Shown here: one piece after another, positions 49,265 through 61,564 of the stretch
How the letters are laid out: the number at the start of each line of letters is the position of its first letter
How positions within the stretch are numbered: the stretch's first letter is position 1
Assembly (NCBI RefSeq): GCF_019930585.1
Contig: NZ_CP082839.1
Span: forward strand, 3,980,001 to 4,044,000
Direction: 5' to 3'
From: Sphingomonas nostoxanthinifaciens
Lineage (GTDB): Bacteria > Pseudomonadota > Alphaproteobacteria > Sphingomonadales > Sphingomonadaceae
Length of the DNA stretch: 64,000 nucleotides
The notes under the pieces: generated by a model
What the model saw: only the letters and a program-made list of their open reading frames with translations
What the model was told of the DNA's origin: nothing
Database searches by the model: none
Program-made: the position numbers and the translations under genes

Positions 49265-51100
49265 ATGCGCCTCCGCAATGTGGCCATCATCGCGCACGTC
49301 GATCATGGCAAGACGACGCTCGTCGACCAACTCTTCCGCCAGTCCGGCACGTTCCGCGACAACCAGCGCATCGAAGAGCGGGCGATGGACTCGAACGACC
49401 TGGAGAAGGAGCGTGGCATCACGATCCTCGCCAAGCCGACCTCGGTCGAGTGGGAAGCGCCGGATGGCGTGAAGACCCGCATCAACATCGTCGACACGCC
49501 CGGCCACGCCGATTTCGGCGGCGAGGTGGAGCGCATCCTCTCGATGGTCGATGGCGTGATCCTGCTGGTCGATTCGTCCGAAGGCGCGATGCCGCAGACC
49601 AAGTTCGTGACCGGCAAGGCGCTGAAGCTGGGCCTGCGTCCGATCGTGGTGGTCAACAAGGTCGATCGCCCCGACGAGCGCATCCAGGAAGTGCTGGACG
49701 AGGTGTTCGACCTGTTCGTCAGCCTCGAGGCGACCGACGAGCAGCTCGACTTCCCGGTCCTCTACGCATCGGGGCGCAACGGCTATGCGAACGAGGATCC
49801 GACGCTGCGCGAAGGCACGCTGATCCCGCTGTTCCAGAAGATCGTCGATCATGTGCCGGCGCCGAGCGCGGACCCGGACGGCCCGTTCAAGTTCCTCGTG
49901 ACCCTGCTGGATCGCGACAATTTCCTCGGCCGCATCCTGACCGGGCTGGTCTTCTCGGGTTCGGTCAAGACCAACCAGCAGATCCACGCGCTGGATAATG
50001 ACGGCAACATCGTCGAGACCGGCCGCGCCTCCAAGATCCTGACCTTCCGCGGCCTCGAGCGGGTGCCGACCGAGGAGGCCAATGCCGGCGACATCATCTC
50101 GATCGCGGGCCTGACCACCGCGACCGTGTCCAACACGATCTGCGACCCGACCGTGACCGAGCCGCTGCACGCGCAGCCGATCGATCCGCCGACGCTGTCG
50201 ATGCGCTTCGCCGTCAACGATTCACCGATGGCGGGCCGCGAGGGCACCAAGGTGACGAGCCGCATGATCCGCGACCGTCTCGCCCGCGAGGCCGAATCGA
50301 ACGTCGCCGTGAAGGTGACCGAGAGCGCCGACAAGGACAGCTTCGAAGTGGCCGGCCGCGGCGAACTCCAGCTCGGCGTGCTGATCGAGACGATGCGCCG
50401 CGAGGGCTTCGAGCTGTCGATCAGCCGCCCGCGCGTGCTGTTCGGCGAGGACGAGGACGGCAAGAAGACCGAGCCGTACGAGACCGTCGTGATCGACGTC
50501 GACGAGGAATATTCGGGCACGGTCGTCGAGAAGATGAACCTGCGCAAGGCCGAGATGACCGACATGCGCCCGTCGGGCGGCGGCAAGACCCGCATCACCT
50601 TCTCGGCACCGTCGCGCGGCCTGATCGGCTATCATGGCGAATTCCTGTCCGACACGCGCGGCACCGGCATCATGAACCGGCTGTTCGAGAAGTACGGCCC
50701 GCACAAGGGCACGATCGAGGGCCGCAAGAACGGCGTGCTGATCTCGAACGGCGCCGGCGAGGCCCAGTCCTACGCGCTCGGCCCGCTCGAGGAGCGCGGT
50801 ATCCTGTTCGTGGCGCATGGCGAGGCCCTGTATGAGGGCATGATCATCGGCGAGAATGCCAAGACGGATGACCTCGAGGTCAATCCGATGAAGGCCAAGC
50901 AGCTGACCAACTTCCGCGCCTCGGGCGGCAAGGACGATGCGATCCGGCTGACCCCGCCGAAGCGGATGACGCTGGAGCAGGCGATCGCCTATATCGACGA
51001 TGACGAGCTGGTCGAAGTGACGCCGAAGAACATCCGCCTGCGCAAGCGCTACCTCGACCCGAACGAGCGCAAGCGCATGAGCCGCTCCAAGGCGGCCTGA
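49265..51100 (+). CDS. typA: Ribosome-associated GTPase TypA/BipA
   Basis: The 611-residue translational GTPase has G1 AHVDHGKTT (10-18), G2 ERGITI, G3 DTPGHADFGGEVER, G4 NKVDRPD, then domains II and III and the TypA-specific C-terminal part with APSRGLIGYHGEFLSDTRG and HGEALYEGMIIG. It binds ribosomes and helps assembly or growth under stress. Full length for the family; the ATG at 49265 is the only fitting start. Confidence 0.96.
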   Translation: MRLRNVAIIAHVDHGKTTLVDQLFRQSGTFRDNQRIEERAMDSNDLEKERGITILAKPTSVEWEAPDGVKTRINIVDTPGHADFGGEVERILSMVDGVILLVDSSEGAMPQTKFVTGKALKLGLRPIVVVNKVDRPDERIQEVLDEVFDLFVSLEATDEQLDFPVLYASGRNGYANEDPTLREGTLIPLFQKIVDHVPAPSADPDGPFKFLVTLLDRDNFLGRILTGLVFSGSVKTNQQIHALDNDGNIVETGRASKILTFRGLERVPTEEANAGDIISIAGLTTATVSNTICDPTVTEPLHAQPIDPPTLSMRFAVNDSPMAGREGTKVTSRMIRDRLAREAESNVAVKVTESADKDSFEVAGRGELQLGVLIETMRREGFELSISRPRVLFGEDEDGKKTEPYETVVIDVDEEYSGTVVEKMNLRKAEMTDMRPSGGGKTRITFSAPSRGLIGYHGEFLSDTRGTGIMNRLFEKYGPHKGTIEGRKNGVLISNGAGEAQSYALGPLEERGILFVAHGEALYEGMIIGENAKTDDLEVNPMKAKQLTNFRASGGKDDAIRLTPPKRMTLEQAIAYIDDDELVEVTPKNIRLRKRYLDPNERKRMSRSKAA

Positions 51101-51143
51101 GCCAAAGGGGGCGGGGCGGCGCGGCCGCCCCACCCAACCACCA

Positions 51144-51365
51144 CGTCATGCCAGCGCAGGCTGGCATCTCCCGCGGCGGAGAGCGACGCCCAGCCCCATC
51201 GAGACCCCAGCCTTCGCTGGGGTGACGGAAGAGGGCTAAGCCCGCATCACGGATGCCCCGACTGTCACCCCGGCGAGGGCCGGGGTCCAGGACGCGCAAC
51301 GGGAGAAACGGCGCGCTACCCCGTCAGCGTCCCGCCACCTGGATCCCGGCCTTCGCCGGGATGAC
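51144..51365. repeat. Four REP-like palindromes between convergent typA and gyrB
   Basis: Copies at 51144-51170 (GTCATGCCAGCGCAGGCTGG), 51203-51226, 51263-51290 and 51340-51365 (GGATCCCGGCCTTCGCCGGG plus ATGAC). All have the form GTCA-CCCxG-loop-CxGGG-TCC in either direction. Being between two converging genes, they may act as bidirectional terminators. Confidence 0.75.
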
Positions 51366-51403
51366 GCCGTGACGGCCGGCCAGCCAAGCCCGCCCGCCCC
51401 GCC

Positions 51404-53866
<2,463 letters not shown>

Positions 53867-53969
53867 GCCGAGCATATAGGGATTCGGGCATCGAAACCCA
53901 AGCGAAATGGCCTTCCCTCCGCCCCCCGATCATGCTCAATCTGGTGCTTCGTATACGAAAGGGGCGGGA

Positions 53970-55397
53970 ATGAAGGGGATTGGTCGCGTGGCCGTGGGCG
54001 CCGTGGCGCTGGCGCAGGGTCTGGCGGTGCAGGGGGCGGCGGCGCAGGCGCCCGCGCCCCGGCCCGACCAGCAGGCCTTCCGCGCGCTGTATCAGGAGCT
54101 GGTCGAAACCGACACCAGCGTCAGCAGCGGCAGCTGCACCGTGCTGGCCGACAAGGTGGCGGCGCACCTGAAAGCGGCGGGCTATGCCGACGACCAGATC
54201 ACGTTGTTCTCGACGCCCGATCATCCCAAGGAAGGCGGGCTGGTCGCGATCCTGCCCGGCACGTCGAAGACGCTGAAGCCGATGCTGCTGCTCGGCCATC
54301 TCGACGTCGTCACCGCCAAGCGCGAGGACTGGACGCGCGACCCGTTCAAGATGGTCGAGGAGAATGGCTATTTCTACGGCCGCGGCACCTCCGACATGAA
54401 GGCGATGGACGCGATCTGGATCGACGCGATGATGCGCTTCAAGAAGGAGGGCTTTCACCCCAAGCGCACGATCAAGCTGGCGCTGACCTGCGGCGAGGAA
54501 ACCACGTGGGCGTTCAACGGCGCGCAGTGGCTCGCCAAGAACAAGCCCGATCTGATCGCGGCCGAATTCGCGCTGAACGAGGGCGGCGGCGGCCGCAGCG
54601 ACGGCCATGGCAAGGTCGTCGTGATGAACCTGCACGTCGGCGAGAAACTGGTGCAGAATTACAAGATCGAGACGACCAATCCCGGCGGCCACAGCTCGGT
54701 GCCGGTGCCCGACAATGCGATCTACGAGCTGGCCGATGCGCTGCAGAAGGTCGCGCATTACGAATTCCCGCTCCAGCTCAACGACACCACGCGCGCTTAT
54801 TTCGCGAAGGCGGGCGCAGTGCGCGGCGATGCGATCGGCCAGGCGATGGTCGCGATCGCGAAGAACCCCGGCGACAAGGCGGCCGAGGCGGTGCTCAACC
54901 AGGATCGCAGCTACCATTCAATGCTGCGCACCACCTGCGTCGCCACGTTGCTGGAGGGCGGCCACGCCAACAATGCGCTGCCGCAGCGCGCGGCGGCCAA
55001 CGTCAACTGCCGCATCTTCCCCGGCAATTCGGTAGAGAGCATCCAGCAGAGCCTCGCCACCGCGATCGGCGACCCCAAGGTGGCGGTCACGCTCGTGCCG
55101 CCGATCCGGCCGGTGCCGGTGACGCCGCCCCTCGACGCGAAGATCGTCGGCCCGGCGGAGAAGCTGGTCGCCAAATATTATCCGGGCGTACCGCTGGTGC
55201 CGACCATGTCGACGGGCGGCACCGACGGCATCTTCCTCGAAGCGATCGGCATCCCGGTCTACGGCCCGCCCGGCACGTTCGGCGATCCCGACGGCAACGG
55301 CGCGCACGGGCTGAACGAGCGTGCGGCGGTGGCGTCGGTCTATACCGGGCGCGACCTGCTGCAGGAGCTGGTCAAGGCCTATGCCGATCCGCGCTGA
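53970..55397 (+). CDS. Exported M20 family metallopeptidase
   Basis: The ATG at 53970 opens a signal peptide (MKGIGRVAVGAVALAQGLAV, cut near AAAQA). The 475-residue protein has M20 signatures: LLLGHLDVVTAKREDW (metal-binding His and catalytic Asp), YGRGTSDMKAMDA (bridging Asp), CGEETTW (catalytic Glu), and a dimerisation domain with NPGGHSSVP. It probably cleaves peptides or acyl-amino acids in the periplasm with two Zn ions. Confidence 0.85.
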   Translation: MKGIGRVAVGAVALAQGLAVQGAAAQAPAPRPDQQAFRALYQELVETDTSVSSGSCTVLADKVAAHLKAAGYADDQITLFSTPDHPKEGGLVAILPGTSKTLKPMLLLGHLDVVTAKREDWTRDPFKMVEENGYFYGRGTSDMKAMDAIWIDAMMRFKKEGFHPKRTIKLALTCGEETTWAFNGAQWLAKNKPDLIAAEFALNEGGGGRSDGHGKVVVMNLHVGEKLVQNYKIETTNPGGHSSVPVPDNAIYELADALQKVAHYEFPLQLNDTTRAYFAKAGAVRGDAIGQAMVAIAKNPGDKAAEAVLNQDRSYHSMLRTTCVATLLEGGHANNALPQRAAANVNCRIFPGNSVESIQQSLATAIGDPKVAVTLVPPIRPVPVTPPLDAKIVGPAEKLVAKYYPGVPLVPTMSTGGTDGIFLEAIGIPVYGPPGTFGDPDGNGAHGLNERAAVASVYTGRDLLQELVKAYADPR

Positions 55398-55404
55398 CGC
55401 CTAG

Positions 55405-55512
55405 ACGATCCGTTCGCTTCGAGCGGAGTTCGAGCCTGTCGAGAACGAAGTCGAGAAGTTCTCGACGGACGCGTCTCGGCTGTGCTCGACGCTGCTCGAA
55501 TCGAACGGAGTT
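55405..55512. repeat. Sphingomonad intergenic repeat (TCGAGAACGAAG type)
   Basis: Region with CGTTCGCTTCGAGCGGAG, CGAGCCTGTCGAGAACGAAG and the near complement GCTCGAATCGAACGGAG; partly self-complementary. A related copy is at 59215-59340. Lies between convergent M20 gene and aroQ. Confidence 0.55.
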
Positions 55513-55977
55513 TTACAGTTCGGCTCCGCCCCGCCCCGCGCGCAGGTGCGCGATGTGCCGCACCGCGAGCGCATAGCCGTGGATGCCGAGCCCGCTGATG
55601 ATCCCGGTCGCCGCCGCGGTCATCAGCGAATCCTTGCGCCACGCCTCGTCGCGGCGGTGGATGTTCGAGATGTGCACCTCGACGATCGGACAGTCGCACA
55701 TCTTGAGCGCGTCGAGGATCGGATAGCCGGCATAGCTGAACGCCGCCGGATTGATGACGATGCCGGCCGCGCCGACCCGCGCCTCGTGCAGCCAGCCGAT
55801 CATCTCGTGCTCGGCATTGGTCTGGTGGAAGCGCAGCGCCAGCCCGGCGGCGTCGGCCTCGGCGCGGCACGATACCTCCACGTCGGCGAGCGTCTGGTGC
55901 CCGTATATGTCGGGCTCGCGCTGGCCGAGCAGGTCGAGATTCGGGCCGTTGAGCACGAAGAGCGTGGGCTGGGTCAC
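55513..55977 (-). CDS. aroQ: Type II 3-dehydroquinate dehydratase
   Basis: The GTG at 55977 (TQPTLFVLNGPNLDLLGQRE) has GGAGG 4 nt upstream and gives 154 residues, the usual family size. Signatures: LNGPNLDLLGQREPDIYG (with catalytic Tyr), QTNAEHEMIGWLHEA, INPAAFSYAG (catalytic Asn) and EVHISNIHRRDEAWR. Step three of the shikimate pathway: 3-dehydroquinate to 3-dehydroshikimate. Confidence 0.95.
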   Translation of the reverse strand: MTQPTLFVLNGPNLDLLGQREPDIYGHQTLADVEVSCRAEADAAGLALRFHQTNAEHEMIGWLHEARVGAAGIVINPAAFSYAGYPILDALKMCDCPIVEVHISNIHRRDEAWRKDSLMTAAATGIISGLGIHGYALAVRHIAHLRAGRGGAEL

Positions 55978-56067
55978 AAATCCTCCGATCGGGACCGCAC
56001 CGGGCACGGGCAACGATGCGGCCACGAACCGCTAGCGGCTGGCGGTCGCGGGCGCTAGACCGGGCCC

Positions 56068-56964
56068 ATGTCCCAGCCCGCCCCCATCCGCATCGCGTCC
56101 GGCCCGATCAGCGCCGAGATCAGCCCCTATGGCGCGGAGCTGCAACGCCTGCAGGATGCGGAAGGCCGCGATCTGCTGTGGGACGGCGACCCCGCATTCT
56201 GGACGGGCCGCGCGCCGATCCTCTTCCCCGTGGTCGGCGTGGTCAATGCGGGCGTGATCCATGTCGACGGGCAGGCCTATCCGATGCCGAAGCACGGCTT
56301 CGCCCGCCACAGCCTGTTCGAGGTGGTGGTGCAGCAGTCCGATCGCGTCGTCTTCCGGCTGGAGGCGAGCGAGGAAACCCGCGCGGCCTATCCGTTCGAG
56401 TTCCAGCTCGACATCGACTTCACCTGCGCGCGCAACCGGCTGCAGATGCTGGCCGAGCTGAAGAATGTTGGCGACGTGCCGCTGCCCGCCAGCTTCGGCT
56501 TCCACCCCGCGCTGCGCTGGCCGCTGCCTTACGGCGGCGCGCGCGAGGATCATATCGTCCGCTTCGCGCAGAACGAGCCGCGTCCGATCCGCCGCATCGA
56601 CGGCGACGGGCTGCTGCGGCCCGAGCCCGAACCGACCCCGGTCGAGGGTGCGAGCTTCGCCGTGCGCGACGCGCTGTTCGAAGACGATGCGCTGATCTTC
56701 GACGCGATCACCTCGCGCAGCCTGCGCTTCGGCGCGCCGGGCACGCAGGCGCTCTACATCGACTTTCCGATCATGCCACTGCTCGGCATCTGGACCAAGC
56801 CGGGCGCGGGCTATCTGTGCATCGAGCCGTGGCAGGGCGTCGCCGATCCGGAGGGTTATGCCGGCGAGTTTCGCGACAAGCCCGGCGTGGTCGAGATCGC
56901 GCCCGGTGCGACCAAGCCGTTCGTGATGCACATCACCCTCGAAGAGGCGCCGCTGCCCGAATGA
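56068..56964 (+). CDS. Aldose 1-epimerase family protein
   Basis: A 298-residue galactose-mutarotase-fold protein: ISAEISPYGAELQRLQDAEG, DPAFWTGRAPILFPVVGVV, PMPKHGFARHSLFEVV (catalytic His) and GFHPALRWPLPYGG, with a final CIEPWQGVADPEGY. It probably interconverts sugar anomers; similar proteins are annotated as LacX-like. No signal peptide. Divergent from aroQ; region 55978-56067 between them. Confidence 0.82.
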   Translation: MSQPAPIRIASGPISAEISPYGAELQRLQDAEGRDLLWDGDPAFWTGRAPILFPVVGVVNAGVIHVDGQAYPMPKHGFARHSLFEVVVQQSDRVVFRLEASEETRAAYPFEFQLDIDFTCARNRLQMLAELKNVGDVPLPASFGFHPALRWPLPYGGAREDHIVRFAQNEPRPIRRIDGDGLLRPEPEPTPVEGASFAVRDALFEDDALIFDAITSRSLRFGAPGTQALYIDFPIMPLLGIWTKPGAGYLCIEPWQGVADPEGYAGEFRDKPGVVEIAPGATKPFVMHITLEEAPLPE

Positions 56965-57070
56965 TCCGCTGCCGCGCCCGAATGGGCGGGGTTAAGCTGC
57001 CGCTCATGTGCGATCGACTGTAAGGGCGCTTGTGAGCGAGGGGCGGAACGGAGTATCGCGGCGTGGATCC

Positions 57071-59170
57071 ATGCCCGCCCCCAAATCCCCGTCCCCTCGC
57101 CGCGCCGGTCGCTGGCTGCGCAACCTGTTTCGCATCGGGCTGATCGCCTTCGCCGCCGCCGTGGTGGCGCTGGTGATCGCGGTCGGCGTGACGATGGCCT
57201 CGCTGCCGTCCTTCCCGGCGATGATGCAGAAGCCGAACGGCCAGACGGTGCGCGTCCACGCCGCCGACGGCACGCTGATCGTCAGCCTCGGGCCGAGCTA
57301 TGGCGACTGGCTGCCTTATGATCGCATCGCGCCGGTGATGCGCGACGCGATGGTGGCGGTCGAGGATCGCCGTTTCTACAGCCATTTCGGCATCGACCCG
57401 ATCGGCATCGCGCGCATGTTCTACGTCGCCAAGCGGCTGCACGACGAGGGTCGGCGCCTGCAGGGCGGCTCGACCATCACCCAGCAGCTCGCGCGCAACC
57501 TGTTCCTGTCGAGCAACTACACCTATGGCCGCAAGATCCGCGAGGCGCTGCTGGCGCTGGCGCTGGAGCGGAAATTCTCCAAGCAGCAGATCCTCGAACT
57601 CTATCTCAACCGCGTCTATTTCGGCGGCGGCGCCTATGGCATCGACGCTGCGGCGCGCAAGTTCTTCGGCCACCCCGGCGATCATCTGAGCCTCGCCGAG
57701 GCGTCGATCATCGCCGGCCTCGTCAAGGCGCCGTCGCATTATTCGCCCTCGGCCGATCCGCAGGCGGCGGTCGACCGTGCGCGCGTCGTGCTCGACGTGA
57801 TGCAGGATGCCGGCGCAATCACCCCGGCGCAGGCCGAGCGCGCGCACCCCGAGGCGGTGACCTTCGCGCCCGAGCCCAAGCAGAACAGCGTGCGCTATTT
57901 CACCGATTGGGCGCTGGCACAGCTCGATACATTGGTCGACGACCAGAATGCGCCGCTCGACGTATGGACCACGCTCGACCTGCGGATGCAGAAGGCGGCC
58001 GACGACGCGATCCATCGCACCACGCCTGCGGGGCTGCAGGCGGCGCTCGTCTCGATGGAGAATGACGGCGCGGTGCGCGCGATGGTCGGCGGCACCGATT
58101 ATGTCAGCTCGATCTACAATCGCGCGACCCAGTCGGTGCGCCAGCCGGGTTCGGCGTTCAAGCTGTTCGTCTACCTGACCGCGCTCGAGGGCGGGGTGAA
58201 GCCGGGCGATCCGGTGGTCGACCAGCCGGTGACGATCGACGGCTGGAGCCCGCGCAACAGCTCGCGCAAATATCTCGGCCAGATCGACGTGCGCAACGCC
58301 TTCGCCTTCTCGATCAACACGGTCGCGGCGCAGATCGGGCAGAAGGTCGGCTTCGCGTCGATCGCCGACATGGCGCATCGCTTCGGCATCTCGACGCCGA
58401 TCAACACGCATCCGTCGATGGTGCTCGGCACGTCGGACGTGCGCCTGCTCGACATGACGCGCGCCTTCGCCTCGATCTCGGCCAACGGCGTCGCGGTGCA
58501 GCCCTACGGCATCCTCAAGGTCTCGACCCCCGACGGCACCGTTCTCTACCAGCATCAGGCGGGCGAGCCGCGCGTGCTGGTGGCGCCGTTCGTCGCCGCC
58601 GAGATGACCGACCTGCTGCAGACCGCGGTCAACACCGGCACCGCGCGCGCCGCGCAGATCGGCCGCCCGGTCGCGGGCAAGACCGGCACCACCTCGTCCA
58701 ACAAGGATGGCTGGTTCCTCGGCTTCTCCAGCGGGCTGACCACCGGCGTGTGGATGGGCCGCGACGATGCCAAGCCGATCCCCGGCCTGCAGGGCGGCCG
58801 CAATCCGGCACAGGCCTTCTCGGCCTACATGCAGGTAGCGCTCAACACGCGGCCGGTGCAGCAGTTCGACACGCAGGTGACATTGCCCGAATGGCAGCTC
58901 GAGCCCGACGACGAGGCCTATTACGGCGACCCCAACCAGCAATTCTCGAACGACGAGGGCGACACCGCGCCCGCCGCCGACCAGCCCGAGACGCCGCCGC
59001 AGCCGACCGTCCCGCTCGACGAGAGCGTCGCCCAGCCGCCGGCCGACGAGGTTCCCCCGCGCGTCGCGGTACAGCGCCAGCCGGGCACGCCGCCGCGGAT
59101 CGACCAGCGCTGGCTGGACGACGTGCTGCGCGACCAGCGCCAGCCCGCGCAGGCGCCGCCGCCGCGCTGA
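57071..59170 (+). CDS. Class A penicillin-binding protein
   Basis: A bifunctional peptidoglycan synthase of 699 residues from the ATG at 57071 (an upstream start at 57008 or 57032 is possible). A basic cytosolic part and one membrane span (LIAFAAAVVALVIAVGVTMA) precede the GT51 glycosyltransferase (VAVEDRRFYSHFGID, GGSTITQQLARNLFL) and the transpeptidase with SAFK (SxxK), SIN and KTGT. The Pro/Gln-rich end is typical of sphingomonad homologues. It polymerises and crosslinks cell wall. Encoded behind the epimerase. Confidence 0.9.
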   Translation: MPAPKSPSPRRAGRWLRNLFRIGLIAFAAAVVALVIAVGVTMASLPSFPAMMQKPNGQTVRVHAADGTLIVSLGPSYGDWLPYDRIAPVMRDAMVAVEDRRFYSHFGIDPIGIARMFYVAKRLHDEGRRLQGGSTITQQLARNLFLSSNYTYGRKIREALLALALERKFSKQQILELYLNRVYFGGGAYGIDAAARKFFGHPGDHLSLAEASIIAGLVKAPSHYSPSADPQAAVDRARVVLDVMQDAGAITPAQAERAHPEAVTFAPEPKQNSVRYFTDWALAQLDTLVDDQNAPLDVWTTLDLRMQKAADDAIHRTTPAGLQAALVSMENDGAVRAMVGGTDYVSSIYNRATQSVRQPGSAFKLFVYLTALEGGVKPGDPVVDQPVTIDGWSPRNSSRKYLGQIDVRNAFAFSINTVAAQIGQKVGFASIADMAHRFGISTPINTHPSMVLGTSDVRLLDMTRAFASISANGVAVQPYGILKVSTPDGTVLYQHQAGEPRVLVAPFVAAEMTDLLQTAVNTGTARAAQIGRPVAGKTGTTSSNKDGWFLGFSSGLTTGVWMGRDDAKPIPGLQGGRNPAQAFSAYMQVALNTRPVQQFDTQVTLPEWQLEPDDEAYYGDPNQQFSNDEGDTAPAADQPETPPQPTVPLDESVAQPPADEVPPRVAVQRQPGTPPRIDQRWLDDVLRDQRQPAQAPPPR

Positions 59171-59214
59171 GCGCGGGCGTGTGAGGCGATCGGGTGCGAG
59201 GGACTAGCTTAACC

Positions 59215-59340
59215 GTCGGTCTGTGCTGAAGAGGCATTGAGCGCAGTCGAAATGCCGTCTCGAAGCAGCTGCACAAGTCCTTCGAGACGAGGCTTCGACA
59301 GGCTCAGCCTCTCCTCAAGGCGAACGGACGTAGAGTAAGC
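59215..59340. repeat. Sphingomonad intergenic repeat (CTTCGACAGGCTCAG type)
   Basis: Contains GAGCGCAGTCGAAATGCCG, CCTTCGAGACGAGGCTTCGA and CAGGCTCAG, with partly palindromic arms; related to 55405-55512. Lies between the convergent PBP and bpt genes, and no gene is present. Confidence 0.55.
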
Positions 59341-59353
59341 TGGTGGCCGCGCC

Positions 59354-60145
59354 CTAAAGCCGCGGGAACTTCGTCCCGCCGCTGACCGGCGCCACGGCCG
59401 GCTCGATCTCGGCCGCCTCGAGCCGGCGCCAGCCGCTTGGGCCGAGTCGCTCGAGCGGCTGGAAGCGTACCTTGTACTGCATCCGCGCCGAGCCCTTCAC
59501 CCAATAGCCGAGATAGATGTAGGCCAGCCGGCTGGCGCAGGCGCGCGCGATGTGATCGAGGATGATGAAGGTGCCGAGCCCCGGCCGCCCCGGCAGATCG
59601 GGCTCGAAGAAGCTGTAGACCATCGACAGGCCGTCGGATTGCTGGTCGGTCAGGCACGCGCCGATCAGCCGCCCCGGCCGGCCGTCGACCGACGGCTCGC
59701 GATATTCGATCAGGTAGGTGGTGACGGGCGTCTGCTCGACCATGTCGGCGAAATCGAGCTCGTCCATTTCCGCCATGCCGCCGCCGGGATGACGCGCGGC
59801 GAGGTAGCGGCGCAGCAGCGCGAACTGCTCCTCGGTCGTCCATGGCGAGCAGGCGCTGATCTCGAGATCGGCATGGCGGCGCGCCAGCTTGCGCTGAGTG
59901 GAATTGGGGGTGAACTCGCCCGCGACGACGCGCACCGACACGCACGCCTGGCAGTCGATGCAGCTCGGCCGATAGGCGACGCCCTGGCTGCGGCGGAAAC
60001 CGATCCGGCCCAGCGCCTCGTTCAGTTCGGCGGCGTGGCTGCCCGAAAGCTCGGTGAACACCTTCCGCTCGGTCCGGCCGGGCAGATACGGACACGGCGC
60101 CGGCGTCGTCACGAAGAAACGCGGAAATTTAAACTGCGCGCTCAC
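59354..60145 (-). CDS. bpt: Leucyl (aspartyl/glutamyl) arginyl-type tRNA-protein transferase Bpt
   Basis: The GTG at 60145 (SAQFKFPRFFVTTPAPCPYL) fits the family start; an upstream TTG adds 11 residues. The 263-residue enzyme has CPYLPGRTERKVFTEL, GFRRSQGVAYRPSCIDCQAC and FIILDHIARACASRLAYIYL. It transfers leucine from tRNA to proteins with N-terminal Asp or Glu, feeding the N-degron pathway via ClpS/ClpAP. Confidence 0.9.
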   Translation of the reverse strand: MSAQFKFPRFFVTTPAPCPYLPGRTERKVFTELSGSHAAELNEALGRIGFRRSQGVAYRPSCIDCQACVSVRVVAGEFTPNSTQRKLARRHADLEISACSPWTTEEQFALLRRYLAARHPGGGMAEMDELDFADMVEQTPVTTYLIEYREPSVDGRPGRLIGACLTDQQSDGLSMVYSFFEPDLPGRPGLGTFIILDHIARACASRLAYIYLGYWVKGSARMQYKVRFQPLERLGPSGWRRLEAAEIEPAVAPVSGGTKFPRL

Positions 60146-60264
60146 CGCGGTCCCGCCTCGCTCAACTTGCCCCGACACCGTCTATGCCCATCGCACGGCG
60201 CCCTGAAAAGCTGCTTTACCAAGAAAGGTGGTAAATGCGTATTGCAGTGCGGCAAACGGTCGAC

Positions 60265-61503
60265 TCAGGCCAGTTCTACGGGCTGGACATCATAGCCGTC
60301 CCGTTCGAGCGCGGCTATCAACCGTTGCAGATGCGCGGCGTCGCGCGTCTCGCATTCGATATCGGTGATGAGCCCCTTGGCCGGCAGAGTCGAGAAGACG
60401 CGCTGGTGATAGACTTCGATGATGTTGACCGATTCCTGGTTGAAGATGCGGCTAACCTGGAACAGCGCGCCCGGCCGGTCGGTCAGGCGGATGCGCAGGC
60501 GGGCGAGTCGGCCGGATCGGACGAGGTCGCGCATCAGCACGTTCGCCAGCAGCCGCGTGTCGATATTGCCCCCGCACAGCACGATGCCTACCGTCTTGCC
60601 GGCGAAGCGCTCGGGATAAGCGAGCAAGGCGGCGAGGCCGGCGGCGCCCGCGCCCTCGACCACGGTCTTCTCGATCTGCAGCAACAGCGCCACCGCCTGT
60701 TCCAGATGGCGTTCGGACACGAGCAGGATGTCGTCGACCAGCCGCTCGACCATGCGCGCGGTGATCGCCCCCGGCTCCCGTACCGCAATGCCCTCGGCCA
60801 AAGTGTCGCCGGCGCAGGGCAGTTCGGTGCCGTTGATGCGATTGTACATCGACGGGAACAGCTCGGCCTGCACGCCGATCACCTCGATCGGCCGGTCCGC
60901 CGCCTTGGCGACGGTGCCCATGCCCGAGACGAGCCCGCCGCCGCCGATCGGGATCACGAACGTGTCGATCGCCGGCACGTCCTCCAGCATCTCGAGCGCG
61001 ACCGTGCCCTGCCCCGCGATCACGCGCGGATCGTCGAACGGGTGGACGAAGGTGTAGCCGCGCTCCGCCTCCAGCAGGCGGGCATGGGCGTAGGCGGCGT
61101 CGAACGTCTCGCCGTGCAGGATCACGGTCGCGCCATGCCCCTCCGTCTGCGTCACCTTCACCTGCGGCGTCAGCACCGGCATCACGATCGTCGCCGGGAT
61201 GCCGAGCCGGCTGGCATGATAGGCCACGCCCTGCGCGTGATTGCCTGCCGAGGCGGCGATCACGCCGCGCGTCGCGTCGGGCAATTGCAGCAGCGTGTTG
61301 AGCGCGCCGCGCTCCTTATACGCGGCGGTGAACTGCAGATTCTCGAACTTCAGATAGGCGGTGGCCCCGGTCAGCGCCGACAGTGTGCGGCTGATCAGCG
61401 TCGGCGTGCGAATGATCGATGCCCCGATACGGGCATGCGCGGCACGGACGTCGTCGAGCGACACGGGCGGCGCTTCTGCCGCTTGCTTGGTGAGGGTGGC
61501 CAT
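60265..61503 (-). CDS. ilvA: Threonine ammonia-lyase
   Basis: A 412-residue PLP enzyme: FENLQFTAAYKERGALNTLL (PLP Lys in AYKERGA), SAGNHAQGVAYH, IPIGGGGLVSG (phosphate loop) and a C-terminal ACT-like domain with RLTDRPGALFQVSRIFNQES. It deaminates threonine to 2-oxobutanoate, the first step to isoleucine. The single ACT domain is typical of the shorter type. Confidence 0.92.
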   Translation of the reverse strand: MATLTKQAAEAPPVSLDDVRAAHARIGASIIRTPTLISRTLSALTGATAYLKFENLQFTAAYKERGALNTLLQLPDATRGVIAASAGNHAQGVAYHASRLGIPATIVMPVLTPQVKVTQTEGHGATVILHGETFDAAYAHARLLEAERGYTFVHPFDDPRVIAGQGTVALEMLEDVPAIDTFVIPIGGGGLVSGMGTVAKAADRPIEVIGVQAELFPSMYNRINGTELPCAGDTLAEGIAVREPGAITARMVERLVDDILLVSERHLEQAVALLLQIEKTVVEGAGAAGLAALLAYPERFAGKTVGIVLCGGNIDTRLLANVLMRDLVRSGRLARLRIRLTDRPGALFQVSRIFNQESVNIIEVYHQRVFSTLPAKGLITDIECETRDAAHLQRLIAALERDGYDVQPVELA

Positions 61504-61564
61504 AGGGGAACAGCCCTAGGCCTGCCGCGCCCGTTTTTGAACCCTCGGCGGTAGCGTCGTCGTC

